60,755 nt of DNA from the NCBI GenBank assembly GCA_014874355.1, contig JACWAJ010000065.1:1-60755 (forward strand), given 5' to 3'. Below the pieces are notes generated by a model. That model saw nothing but the letters and a program-made list of their open reading frames with translations, made no database searches and was not told the DNA's origin. Shown here one piece after another: positions 9,520 through 19,299 of this stretch. Position numbers and translations under genes: made by a program. Position 1 is the first letter of the stretch. The number at the start of each line of letters is the position of its first letter. This stretch comes from a bacterium (GTDB taxonomy: Bacteria > Chloroflexota > Dormibacteria > Aeolococcales > Aeolococcaceae).

Positions 9520-10224
9520 ATGTCCTCTAAAATCGATAGCGTGTCACGTTTCAGTCTACGTCGCTTTGTTGCCGATACCTTCGAAGGTGCAGATATGCGG
9601 CACTTTGACCTTTGCGGCATGGACGAGGTCGGCCGGGGCGCCTTTGCGGGGCCGCTTACGGCCGCTGCAGTGGTGCTGCCGCCGCAGTTTCGGCACCCTC
9701 TCTTGCGCGACAGCAAGCAGCTAACTCCGGCGCAGCGAGAGGCCGTGGAGCCAGTGATTCGAGAGGTCGCCCGCGCTTGCGCGGTGGTCGAGATCAGCGC
9801 TGCCGACATCAACTTGCGCGGTATGGGTTGGGCCAATGTCGAGGTCTTCCGCCGGCTTACCGACATGGTCGTCGCCGACGGCTACTGTTGCGACGGCAAT
9901 CTCCGCATTGCCGCCAGCCGTCCGGTGCACTGCCTTCCCAAAGGGGATTCGCTCGTGCCGGCAATCGCGGCGGCGTCGATCATCGCCAAGGTTCATCGCG
10001 ATGCCGTCATGTGCCACCTCCACAACGCCGTTCCCGACTACGGGTGGGCGCGCAACAAGGGCTACGGCGTGCCGGAGCACCGCGAAGCGATCCGTCGCAT
10101 CGGGGCCCATGCGGAGCATCGCCGGGCCTTCATCGCCTCGACGCTGCAGGGCGAGTTCGATCTGCGTGTCGAGGCGCAAGCGAATCTTCACACCCAGATC
10201 GGGTGTATGGTCGCCTCCGCATGA
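9520..10224 (+). CDS. rnhB: Ribonuclease HII
   Basis: GMDEVGRGAFAGPLTAAAVVL, SKQLTPAQRE, AAASIIAKVHRD, GYGVPEH. Confidence 0.95.
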   Translation: MSSKIDSVSRFSLRRFVADTFEGADMRHFDLCGMDEVGRGAFAGPLTAAAVVLPPQFRHPLLRDSKQLTPAQREAVEPVIREVARACAVVEISAADINLRGMGWANVEVFRRLTDMVVADGYCCDGNLRIAASRPVHCLPKGDSLVPAIAAASIIAKVHRDAVMCHLHNAVPDYGWARNKGYGVPEHREAIRRIGAHAEHRRAFIASTLQGEFDLRVEAQANLHTQIGCMVASA

Positions 10225-11273
10225 AGTCCGACGTCAAAGTCACCGCTCCCCTACAACGCCAGGCGTGGATTGATCGGGTGACGCCGCCGGTGGAGCGGCT
10301 GCGACCGGGCCTGTGGTCGATCCCGGTGCCGATTCCCAACAATCCGGTGCGTTACGTCCTGGTCTACGCTTTCGAAAGCGATGCCGGGGTGACGATTGTC
10401 GACGCCGGCTGGGACACTGAGAGCGCATGGCAAGCGCTGACAGAGGGACTTGCCACTGCGGGCTTTGCCGTCGGCGATGTTCGAGGAGTGCTCGTCACCC
10501 ACCTTCATCCCGATCACTACGGTCTTGCGGGTCGAGTTCGGGAGGCGAGCGGTGCTTGGGTGGCATTGCATTCCGCCGACGCCGAACTCATTCCGGGTCG
10601 CTATGGCGCCGGAATGGACGACGTGATTGGCTCTATGCGAGCGCTAATGAGCGACCATGGCGTTCCCGACTCCATGGTGCGGGAGTTGAGCAATGCCTCC
10701 CTTGGCATCCGCAGCTACGTTGACGCAGTCGGGCCCGACATCCTCCTCGAAGATGGTGCGCATGCAGACGTGCCGGGCTGGGACATCGTGGTAGTGCATA
10801 CGCCGGGTCACTCGCCCGGACACGTGTGCTTCTACGACCGGGATCACCGACTGCTGCTGAGCGGTGACCATGTCTTGCCTCGAATCACGCCCAGCATCAC
10901 GTTCCACACGCAGCAGGTGGCCAACCCGCTGGCCGATTTTCTCGACGCCTTGGCGCGGGTAAGGGACCTTGATGTCGATGACGTTCTGCCGGCACACCAA
11001 TGGCGTTTCGCTCCGTTGCGGGAGCGTGTCGACGAACTTGTGGCCCATCACCACGTGCGCCTCGACAAGACGGTGCGCATTGTTCGCGGGCATCCGGGAG
11101 CGACATGCTGGGAGGTGACGCTGCAGATGTCGTGGTCGCGCCCGTGGATTGAACTCTCGGAATTCATGCGTCGCACTGCTGTGGGGGAGACGCTGGCACA
11201 TCTGGTGCTGCTGGAGAGCCGGGGGGGTGTACGCCGAATCGGTGCCGCACCGGTTCGTTGGGAAGTGGTCTAG
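10221..11273 (+). CDS. MBL-fold metallo-hydrolase
   Basis: VTHLHPDHYGLAG, VVHTPGHSPGHVCFY, LLSGDHVLP; ATGA overlap with rnhB. Confidence 0.9.
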   Translation: MKSDVKVTAPLQRQAWIDRVTPPVERLRPGLWSIPVPIPNNPVRYVLVYAFESDAGVTIVDAGWDTESAWQALTEGLATAGFAVGDVRGVLVTHLHPDHYGLAGRVREASGAWVALHSADAELIPGRYGAGMDDVIGSMRALMSDHGVPDSMVRELSNASLGIRSYVDAVGPDILLEDGAHADVPGWDIVVVHTPGHSPGHVCFYDRDHRLLLSGDHVLPRITPSITFHTQQVANPLADFLDALARVRDLDVDDVLPAHQWRFAPLRERVDELVAHHHVRLDKTVRIVRGHPGATCWEVTLQMSWSRPWIELSEFMRRTAVGETLAHLVLLESRGGVRRIGAAPVRWEVV

Positions 11274-11284
11274 CGTGCCCTGCA

Positions 11285-11794
11285 ATGCCTGTAGAGATCC
11301 GCTGGACCGACCCCATTGCCGACCGCGACGCTCGGGTGGACATTGTTCGGTGTGCCTGGCATGCCGCCTACACGGAGATCTTCAGTACCGCTGAAATCGA
11401 TGCTGCTTTCGACGGTGACATCACCATGGGCGGCGACTGGACGGCGCGGCGGACCGCCGCGGCCGGCACGTTGGTCGCGCAGGCGGACGGGGTTGTCATC
11501 GGGCTGGTCAGCCTCGGCATCCTCGAGTCGGGCATCGGTGAGATAGCCGCCCTGTACTTGCGCCCCGAGTGGCAGGGTCGGGGCGCCGGTCAACAACTCT
11601 GGGACGCCGGCTTGGCGGTGCTTGAACACCGTGGCCTTACGCATCTCGAAGTGTGGACCCTGGCCGGTGCCCTGGCGCGCGGGTTCTACGAGCACCAGGG
11701 TTGCGTCCAGATCGGCGAGGCAGTGGTGTGGCTTGGAACTCACTCGGTTCCTGCAGTCGGCTATGGCCGGGACTTGCGGCCAGAACCGGTCTAG
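11285..11794 (+). CDS. GNAT family N-acetyltransferase
   Basis: EIAALYLRPEWQGRGAGQQLWDAGLAVL. Confidence 0.9.
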   Translation: MPVEIRWTDPIADRDARVDIVRCAWHAAYTEIFSTAEIDAAFDGDITMGGDWTARRTAAAGTLVAQADGVVIGLVSLGILESGIGEIAALYLRPEWQGRGAGQQLWDAGLAVLEHRGLTHLEVWTLAGALARGFYEHQGCVQIGEAVVWLGTHSVPAVGYGRDLRPEPV

Positions 11795-11906
11795 ACGCTG
11801 AGCACCTCCCACCACCCGGGGTGGCCGCGAAACGACTATCGTCACAGGCAGATCGCTTTTCGCATAAGAGGCAAGAGCACGTGGCAGATAGGTTGAGGAA
11901 CTAAGC

Positions 11907-12941
11907 GTGGCGAAGTTGACGTGCGCTTTGGGGCCAGACAATGCGGGCGCGATGCTGCTTGCGGCGTTGCGTGGTGCTGAGAAAAGCGTCGAGGCATCCG
12001 TTTATGAGATAGGTGACGCCTACGTCTGGGCGTTTGTGGAGGCGGCCCGGCGTGGGGTCGTGGTGCGTATGGTGGTCGATCCGCGCAGTGATCCGGAGAT
12101 GCGAAACCGGGCTATGACACTTGGCCGTGCCGGTGTCGACTGCCGGCTGCTGGCGCAGCCCGATTCCCTTGCCCATGCCAAGGTCGTGGTTGTCGATGAC
12201 ACGCGTTGTGCGGTCGGCACGGGGAATCTCAACGGCCGCAATGCACCTTTCCATCAGGAGAAGGGGGTGCCATTGGCGGGTACACGCGAATGGTGGGTCA
12301 TGCTTGACGATGTGCCGACGTTGACCCGCCTGGCGCGGGCTCACGTATTGCGCAACTGGCGTGCCGGAGCGCCGGCGCTCGGTCTGGCGGGAAGCGCTGC
12401 CCTGGCCGCTGCTCCACCGATTCATCCCGTCAAGCCCGAGTATCCCATCCTGGAGATTGAGCTGGCGCCTCGCCGTCTGCGCCTGGCCAGCGGGGGGGCC
12501 GGTGTACGCGCGCTGGAGGAGGAACTGCTCGTTGGCACGCGTCATCGCGCGCTGGTGACAGTTCCCTACGTCGATGTTGCCGCGCCGGCGGTGGCAGCGC
12601 TCATTGGGGCGCTGACGGCGCATGCGCGTCGTGGTTCCGACGTTCGCCTGCTTCTCGGCCGACCACCGCTTTCCAAGTCGGATCTCGTCATGTTGCGCCA
12701 CATCGATGTGCCGATTCGAGTCATGGATTCGGAGCAGGTGGCGACCATCACCACCGGACACGCCAAGGGCATCGTCTGCGACGAGAGTGCCGTCGTCGGC
12801 TCGGCCAACTGGAGTGAAACCGGCCTTTCGAGTAACGATGAAGCGGCGATCGCCATCTCGCATCCTGATGCTGCCGGCTACTACGCTGCCGCCTTCGAAC
12901 GCGACTGGGCGCCGGCTACACCAATGATCGATCGGTGGTAG
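11907..12941 (+). CDS. Phospholipase D-like domain protein
   Basis: Two HxK motifs: HAKVVVVDDTRCAVGTGNLN and HAKGIVCDESAVVGSANWSETGL. Confidence 0.88.
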   Translation: MAKLTCALGPDNAGAMLLAALRGAEKSVEASVYEIGDAYVWAFVEAARRGVVVRMVVDPRSDPEMRNRAMTLGRAGVDCRLLAQPDSLAHAKVVVVDDTRCAVGTGNLNGRNAPFHQEKGVPLAGTREWWVMLDDVPTLTRLARAHVLRNWRAGAPALGLAGSAALAAAPPIHPVKPEYPILEIELAPRRLRLASGGAGVRALEEELLVGTRHRALVTVPYVDVAAPAVAALIGALTAHARRGSDVRLLLGRPPLSKSDLVMLRHIDVPIRVMDSEQVATITTGHAKGIVCDESAVVGSANWSETGLSSNDEAAIAISHPDAAGYYAAAFERDWAPATPMIDRW

Positions 12942-12993
12942 TGCCAGGCTAATCTGCTTGGTCATGCGGTGGTCCGGGTATGCTCACTGAACC

Positions 12994-15540
12994 ATGGATG
13001 AGCCTGAGCCAATAGACGATGTCCGTCTGGACGAAACCGAGACTCCGGGCGAGGTCGCCGCCGAGCAGCCCGACTTCGAAACGCTCCCGCTGGTGCCGCT
13101 TCGCGACAACGTCGTGGTGCCGCTGCAGATGGCGCCGCTTGCGGCTGGACGCCCCCGTTCGGTGGCGGCGCTGGAAGAGGCGGTCGCGGGTGACGGCCGG
13201 GTGGTTCTGGCGGTACAACGGGATGCTTCGGTCGATGATGTCGAGCTGGACGATCTCTGGCCCGTGGCCGTCGTGTCCACGGTGGGGGCGTTTAGGCGCT
13301 TGCCGGTCTCTGGCGTTCAGGCGCTTGTCGAGGGACAGGGTCGGGTTCGCATCCGCCGCCTGATTGCAGGCGAGGCCTGGCGTGCCGAGGTCGAGATCGT
13401 CGGCGTCGACCTGCCGGTCGGTGCCGAGGCCGAGGCGCTGGCCAGTTCGGTGCGGACTCTGTTTGGGGACTATGTGGGTGCGGGCGGACCGGTCTTGCCG
13501 GATGTGGCTGTAGCCATGGCTCGTTCCACAACGCCTTCCTCAATATCTGACCTCGCCTCTGCGGCGCCGGACCTCAGTCCCGATGAACGCGTTGCGCTGC
13601 TCCAGGAAACCGACATCCTGGCGCGCCTCCGTCTACTGGTGCGCCAGCTCGCGAGGCTTGTCGAGGTGGCGCAACTCCGCACCAAGATCCAAGAAGACGT
13701 GCAGCGCACCATGAACAAGGGGCAGCGCGAGCACATCTTGCGCGAGCAGTTGCGGGTCACGCGCAGAGAGCTTGCCGACCTCGAAGGCGGTGACGATGAC
13801 GATGTCGATCTGGGTGGTCGTATCGAGAAAATGGCCATTCCCGAGGCAGTCAAGAAACGACTGCTGAAAGAAGCGGCGCGTCTCGAACAGATCCCATCGG
13901 CGTCGCCGGAGATGGGGATGGTGCGGACCTGGATCGACTGGATTCTGGACCTGCCCTGGGGAGACCCTGCGCCGGAGAACCTCGACATCGAGCACGCCAG
14001 AAGCATCCTCGACGAGGACCACTACGGTCTGCCCAAGGTGAAGGACCGCATTCTCGAATGGCTGGCGGTGCGGCAACGTACGCGTGAGCGCTTCGAGCGT
14101 CAGCGTGCGCAGGTTGAGGCTGCTGCGGAGGGCGATGGCGAACCGGATAAGGCCGTGGTGCCGCCGCGTCCGGTCGTTGTCTTGCAGACGCCAATCCTCT
14201 GTTTGGTGGGGCCACCAGGTGTCGGCAAGACATCGCTGGGGAAGAGTGTCGCGCGTGCACTGGACCGTAAGTTCGTGCGCATGTCACTGGGCGGCATTCG
14301 TGACGAGGCCGAGATTCGCGGTCACCGGCGTACCTATATCGGCGCGCTACCCGGTCGAATCATTCAGTCGATGCGGCAGGCAGGAACTCGCAATCCCGTC
14401 ATCATGCTCGATGAAATTGACAAGGTTGGCACGGACTTCCGGGGTGATCCTTCGGCCGCGCTGCTCGAAGTTCTCGACCCCGAACAAAACTTCGGATTCA
14501 GCGACCATTACATCGAGGTCCCGTACGACCTCTCCGAAGTGCTCTTCGTCACCACTGCCAACGTTGCCGAGACCATCAGCCCGCCGCTTCGCGATCGTAT
14601 GGAGGTGATCCGCATCAACGGGTACACCGATGCGGAAAAACTCGGCATTGCCACACAGCACTTGGTGCCGCGCCAGCTCGATCAGCACGGTCTCGAAGCC
14701 GCCGAGTTGAACATTACCGACGACGCTTTACGCGCCTGCCTGCACGGGTACACCCGCGAAGCCGGGGTGCGCCAACTCAACCGCACCATTGCCGAGATCG
14801 CGCGCAAGGTGCCGCGCAAGCTGGCGCTGGGGACGCCACCGCCGGTGGTTGTCACCGCCCTGGATCTGGTTGAGTACCTGGGACCGCAGCGCTTCGAGAG
14901 TGGCGAGGCGCATGTCGTTGACGAAATCGGCACCGTCACCGGTGTTGTCGTGAGTGAGGTGGGCGGGGACGTGATCACGGTGGAAGCGCTGGCCATTGAG
15001 GGGCGCAACGACCTGGTGCTCACCGGCCAGATTGGCAACGTCATGGAGGAGTCGGCGCAGGCGGCGCTCTCCTGGGCCAAGGTCCATGCGGGTCGCTACG
15101 GTGCACCGCGCAGTTTCTTCGACACCCATGGCGTCCACATCCACGTTCCGGCCGGCGCCATTCCCAAAGATGGTCCATCGGCGGGGATCACGCTGGCGAC
15201 GGCATTGGTCAGTGTGGCCAGCTCACGTGCGGTGCGTCGCGACGTTGCCATGACGGGTGAGGTGACGTTGCGGGGCAACGTCCTGCCGATTGGAGGGCTG
15301 AAGGACAAGCTGCTGGCGGCACATCGTGCGGGGATTGCCACCTTCATCTTGCCGCGGAAGAATGTTCGCGATCTTCACGAGGTGGACAAGGAAATCCTCG
15401 ATGCCATCGAGATTGTTGCGGTGGACACCGTGAACGAAGTTCTCGATGTGGCACTGGTGCCGGCTGAGACCAATCGGACGCAACGCCGTGTCGGCTTCAT
15501 GCTGCCGCTTCCTCCCGAACCTCCGGCAACCTTGCACTAA
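12994..15540 (+). CDS. lon: ATP-dependent protease La
   Basis: GPPGVGKTSLGKSVARAL, SLGGIRDEAEIRGHRRTYIGALPG, PKDGPSAGITLATAL. Confidence 0.98.
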   Translation: MDEPEPIDDVRLDETETPGEVAAEQPDFETLPLVPLRDNVVVPLQMAPLAAGRPRSVAALEEAVAGDGRVVLAVQRDASVDDVELDDLWPVAVVSTVGAFRRLPVSGVQALVEGQGRVRIRRLIAGEAWRAEVEIVGVDLPVGAEAEALASSVRTLFGDYVGAGGPVLPDVAVAMARSTTPSSISDLASAAPDLSPDERVALLQETDILARLRLLVRQLARLVEVAQLRTKIQEDVQRTMNKGQREHILREQLRVTRRELADLEGGDDDDVDLGGRIEKMAIPEAVKKRLLKEAARLEQIPSASPEMGMVRTWIDWILDLPWGDPAPENLDIEHARSILDEDHYGLPKVKDRILEWLAVRQRTRERFERQRAQVEAAAEGDGEPDKAVVPPRPVVVLQTPILCLVGPPGVGKTSLGKSVARALDRKFVRMSLGGIRDEAEIRGHRRTYIGALPGRIIQSMRQAGTRNPVIMLDEIDKVGTDFRGDPSAALLEVLDPEQNFGFSDHYIEVPYDLSEVLFVTTANVAETISPPLRDRMEVIRINGYTDAEKLGIATQHLVPRQLDQHGLEAAELNITDDALRACLHGYTREAGVRQLNRTIAEIARKVPRKLALGTPPPVVVTALDLVEYLGPQRFESGEAHVVDEIGTVTGVVVSEVGGDVITVEALAIEGRNDLVLTGQIGNVMEESAQAALSWAKVHAGRYGAPRSFFDTHGVHIHVPAGAIPKDGPSAGITLATALVSVASSRAVRRDVAMTGEVTLRGNVLPIGGLKDKLLAAHRAGIATFILPRKNVRDLHEVDKEILDAIEIVAVDTVNEVLDVALVPAETNRTQRRVGFMLPLPPEPPATLH

Positions 15541-15554
15541 GAAGCTCCGCCAGT

Positions 15555-16220
15555 ATGCCAGAGAATATTTCCGATCTCGTGCAACTGTCGATAGTGGTCG
15601 ACCCGCTTTGGGGCCAGAACTGCTATGTGTTGCTGCGTCGCGACACCCACGCGGTTCTCGTGATTGATCCGGGCTTGCAACACGGCGATGTCATCCGTCT
15701 CCTCGATGATCAAAGCCTCACGTGTTCGCGTGTTCTCATCACCCACGGGCACCCCGATCACGTGAGTGGGGTGCCGGCTTTGCTTCAGGCACAGTCTTGC
15801 TCTGCTGCCATTCATCCCGCCGATCGTCCGTTACTTGACTTGGTTCGCATGTTTCCCGGTGTGGCGCCCGATAGTCCTCCTGTCGTCTGCGAGGAGGACT
15901 TGACTCCAGGTGAGCGGATCGAGTGGCAGGGGCTCTCTGTCGACGTTCTGCATACGCCAGGGCACACGCCGGGTTCGGTCTGCTTCCTGATTCACGGTGA
16001 CACCGAGGGGGGGCGGCTACTGTCGGGGGACACGCTTTTTAGACGGAGTGTCGGTCGCACCGACCTTCCCGGGGGATCGTGGCCAACGCTTGCGTTCTCC
16101 ATCGAGAAGACGCTGTACACGCTGCCACCTGACACCGTTGTCTATCCCGGTCATGGTGCGCCCACGAGCGTTGGCGAAGAGATGCTTGAGAATCCTTTCA
16201 TCGCGCTCTCGAACCGCTGA
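15555..16220 (+). CDS. MBL-fold hydrolase (glyoxalase II-like)
   Basis: ITHGHPDHVSGVPAL, HTPGHTPGSVCFL, YPGHGAPTSVGEE. Confidence 0.9.
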   Translation: MPENISDLVQLSIVVDPLWGQNCYVLLRRDTHAVLVIDPGLQHGDVIRLLDDQSLTCSRVLITHGHPDHVSGVPALLQAQSCSAAIHPADRPLLDLVRMFPGVAPDSPPVVCEEDLTPGERIEWQGLSVDVLHTPGHTPGSVCFLIHGDTEGGRLLSGDTLFRRSVGRTDLPGGSWPTLAFSIEKTLYTLPPDTVVYPGHGAPTSVGEEMLENPFIALSNR

Positions 16221-16233
16221 TCGATCCACTCTT

Positions 16234-16809
16234 CTAGTCGGTGCGGCCGAGGCGACCGAGTAGTTCGTGGAGGACTGCGCCGGTCACGCCCCATATGACC
16301 CGGTCGCCGGCGGTGTAAAAGTGGACGTCGTGGTCTTGGCCCTTGTGGTTGAGGCGGCGCGTTTCATGGGTTGCGGTCATCAGGTCGGCAAGGCCGATGC
16401 GAAACGATCCGGCCACTTCCACCGGGTCGATGCGAACTTCCCATTGCTTGCGCGGCAAACCGACGATCGGCGTCAGCCAGGCGTCGGACACCGCGGTGAC
16501 CATGGGGGTCAGCGCGCCTAGTATCTCGACATTGTCCGGGTCGAGTCCCACCTCCTCCTGCGCTTCGCGTAGCGCGGTGGCGGTGGGGGTGGCGTCCCCC
16601 GGCTCGAAGCGTCCTCCGGGGAAGGCGATCTGTCCGGGATGGTGGCGCATGTTGGCCGCCCGTCGCACAAAGAGCAGCGGCAGCGATGGATGGCCGGGGT
16701 CGACGAGAAGCAGGACCGCCGCCGGGCGTTGGCTCACGTCTGGTGAAGGAATCGGGATCTGAGGAGACACGGAACTGCGCAGACGGCCGAGTAGGGGGGT
16801 GGCAAACAT
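16234..16809 (-). CDS. NUDIX hydrolase (CoA pyrophosphatase-like)
   Basis: HPGQIAFPGGRFEPGDATPTATALREAQEEVGL. Confidence 0.92.
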   Translation of the reverse strand: MFATPLLGRLRSSVSPQIPIPSPDVSQRPAAVLLLVDPGHPSLPLLFVRRAANMRHHPGQIAFPGGRFEPGDATPTATALREAQEEVGLDPDNVEILGALTPMVTAVSDAWLTPIVGLPRKQWEVRIDPVEVAGSFRIGLADLMTATHETRRLNHKGQDHDVHFYTAGDRVIWGVTGAVLHELLGRLGRTD

Positions 16810-16900
16810 CTCTTATCCAGAGACTACCGCGGCGGCGAATCTTTCACGAACCTGTACGGTCTCACCTGAATTTGCGGACGGATCGTTGGTGGAGGTAGGT

Positions 16901-17326
16901 ATGACCCAGTCGAGACCTAGCGTCATCGTCTACACCGATGGCGCCTGCTCGGGAAATCCGGGCAAGGGTGCCTGGGCCTATCGCCTGGAGTGGCCCGACG
17001 GCAAAGTCGACGAGGTGGCCGGGGCCAGCGCACAGACCACCAACAATCGCGAAGAACTCAAGGCGGTGCGTGAGGCGCTGAAGGCGGTACATGGGCGCAT
17101 TGGTGCCGGCGATTGGAAGATCGTGATTCGCACCGACTCGCTTGGAGTGATCAACTGGCTAACCCGCCGTTGGAAGCGCAACAAGAATCTCGACCTCTTC
17201 TCCGAACTCGATTCCTTAGTCGACGCCCGGGTTGTTTTCGAACACGTGCGCGGCCACAGCGGCAACGCCGGCAACGAGCGGGTCGACAGCCTGGCTGTGG
17301 CGGCGACACTCGCTTTGCGAAGCTGA
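16901..17326 (+). CDS. rnhA: Ribonuclease HI
   Basis: VIVYTDGACSGNPGKGAWAY, TTNNREELKAV, RTDSLGVI, VRGHSGNAGNERVDSLA. Confidence 0.95.
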   Translation: MTQSRPSVIVYTDGACSGNPGKGAWAYRLEWPDGKVDEVAGASAQTTNNREELKAVREALKAVHGRIGAGDWKIVIRTDSLGVINWLTRRWKRNKNLDLFSELDSLVDARVVFEHVRGHSGNAGNERVDSLAVAATLALRS

Positions 17327-17377
17327 ACAGGGCGTGACCGGTAGAGGTCCAGTCGCCGCCGGGGATGGAAAAGGAGT

Positions 17378-17760
17378 GCAAGTTGGCCTGTAAGCCGGGT
17401 TCTGTCCTCACCGCCTAGGCGGTGAGGGACGGCCATCCATCTAGGACGTCGATTGCCCGACGCCTCGTGCGGTCTGACCCGGGGATGGGACGAGCCGCCC
17501 TGGACACCGAAGTGTCCGCTCCCCTGTTCGACCTTGCTCCGGGCGGGGTTTGCCTGGCCGGCCGGTCACCCGGCCGCCGGGGGGCTCTTACCCCACCATT
17601 TCACCGTTGCCACAGCAGGGGTTGCCCCGTTGCCATGGCTGTGTAATTTCTGTGGCACTCTCCTTCGGGTCACCCCGACTGGGTGTTACCCAGCGCCCTT
17701 GCTCTTTGGAGCCCGGACTTTCCTCAGGCGTTGCCGCCCGCGACCGTCCAGCCAACTTGC
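17378..17760 (-). ncRNA. rnpB: RNase P RNA
   Basis: On minus strand: P1 GCAAGTTGGC...GCCAACTTGC, GAGGAAAGTCCGGGCTCC near the 5' end, ACAGAACCCGGCTTACAGGCC near the 3' end. Confidence 0.96.
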
Positions 17761-17795
17761 TTTTGCCATGGTAGCCCACTGGTGCAAAACACGTT

Positions 17796-18527
17796 CTAGA
17801 ACGTGTGGTCGGCGAGTTGCAGGGTGAACGTGGTGCTGGCGCCGCGAGTCACCGAACCGGTAATGAATACCGTTGGCGGCGGAGTGTCGAGATGGATAGA
17901 GATCGAGCCTGGTGCAGCAGTCTGGGTGCCGAGAGGATGGCCGTCCGGGTCGGTGACGATCAACTGCACGTCGGTGGGGCTCGACCAGACGAGGGTGGAG
18001 TGAAGTGCCTGGCCGGGCTTGATGCTGACATGCCATGTGCATGCGCCTGGCGACACGGTTCCGTTGGGGCAGACGGTCCCTACGGCGCTGGTCCCGGCGG
18101 CGAGACTGCCTGTCAGCGACACGGGAGCCGCTCCAGACACGAGGTTGATCGTGCCGTCCGGGCTAATTTGGACGCTGGGAGTTGGGGGGGCCTGGCCCCC
18201 CAACGCGAGAGAGTTGCCGGCTGCGGAAGCGGGTCCGGCTGCCGAGGGCCCCCCGCCGCCAAACAGGCGCGAGGTGATCGAGCCAATTGCGTTATGCACG
18301 GCGGGTTGCATGGCCAAGAGCCCACCCGCCGTGGCCAAAAGCAGAAAGGCGGCGCCGACGACGATTGCGTCCATCCATTGCCGTGACGACACCTTGCGGG
18401 CTTTCCTGGTGGCCGCGGAGGGCACGCTCTCATCGAGGAAGCATTCGTACCCGAAGCTGTAGTGGCGTTGGAAGATGGCGCGCTTCAGCCGGTTCGTGGC
18501 ACCTGGCTTTATAACCTCAGTCGACAC
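17796..18527 (-). CDS. Single-TM, probably extracytoplasmic hypothetical protein
   Basis: One TM helix (WMDAIVVGAAFLLLATAGGLLAM) followed by a Ser/Gly/Pro-rich beta-like domain. Confidence 0.7.
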   Translation of the reverse strand: MSTEVIKPGATNRLKRAIFQRHYSFGYECFLDESVPSAATRKARKVSSRQWMDAIVVGAAFLLLATAGGLLAMQPAVHNAIGSITSRLFGGGGPSAAGPASAAGNSLALGGQAPPTPSVQISPDGTINLVSGAAPVSLTGSLAAGTSAVGTVCPNGTVSPGACTWHVSIKPGQALHSTLVWSSPTDVQLIVTDPDGHPLGTQTAAPGSISIHLDTPPPTVFITGSVTRGASTTFTLQLADHTF

Positions 18528-18703
18528 GCGGTCGTTTTACGAGGCCCCAGTGTGAATAGGGGAACCAGCCCTCCGTCGAGGCTTCTGCCGAGTTCTAGGT
18601 CGTCCATGGGTTCTCCCTTTGCCAGCCTGACATTTAGATACTCGGATGGCGGAAGGGACATACCACGGACAGTGTGAAAAGGCCTCGCGTACATTTGTTC
18701 TGA

Positions 18704-18732
18704 TTGACGTTGTGAACTCAGACTGCTACCCT
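18704..18732 (+). promoter_or_regulatory. Sigma70-type promoter of the mraZ/dcw operon
   Basis: TTGACG - 17 nt - TACCCT. Confidence 0.7.
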
Positions 18733-18742
18733 TCGCCAACGG

Positions 18743-18767
18743 AGTGGAGGTAAGTGGTGAAAAGTGG
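18743..18767 (+). promoter_or_regulatory. MraZ operator: three AGTGG boxes at exact 10-bp spacing
   Basis: AGTGG at 18743, 18753 and 18763, just downstream of the proposed -10 and upstream of mraZ. Confidence 0.8.
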
Positions 18768-18825
18768 GGATCAATATGACGGCCCAGTTCTGGTCCGGCA
18801 GCGTGCCGGTACCGGGGGCTGAAGC

Positions 18826-19269
18826 ATGTTCCTCGGTCAGTACCGCCACCAACTCGATAGCAAGGGACGTGTTGCTGTTCCAGCCCAGTTTCGTAAGGGT
18901 CTGGGGCGGGGCAGTGTCATCGCCTTTGGTCCGGAACGCCGTCTTGTGATTTGGCCTACAGAGGAGTGGTTGGAGGTGACACAGCGCTACCGCCGCACCG
19001 GGGCGACCCCGGCCGAGGAGCGCGAGTACATCCGCCAGCTCTACGCCAATGCGCGCGAAGTCGAACTTGACGGCCAGGGCCGCCTCCTGCTCACCTCCGA
19101 CCAGCGAGCTTTCGCGGAGGTCGCAGACCGTGCGGTGTTCATTGGCGGAGGCAACTGCGTCGAGGTTGTGGGGGAGGGCATCTGGGATGCCGAAACCGCC
19201 GCTCTCAGCCCCGAGGCGTTCACCGCGCTACACGATCGTGTCAACCAGTCTCCGGTGACCACGGCATGA
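18826..19269 (+). CDS. mraZ: Transcriptional regulator MraZ
   Basis: MFLGQYRHQLDSKGRVAVPAQFR; second AbrB-like repeat ELDGQGRLLLTSDQRAFA. Confidence 0.97.
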   Translation: MFLGQYRHQLDSKGRVAVPAQFRKGLGRGSVIAFGPERRLVIWPTEEWLEVTQRYRRTGATPAEEREYIRQLYANAREVELDGQGRLLLTSDQRAFAEVADRAVFIGGGNCVEVVGEGIWDAETAALSPEAFTALHDRVNQSPVTTA

Positions 19270-19299
19270 TCCGCTGCCACTTGACTTTTTACCCCTTCC

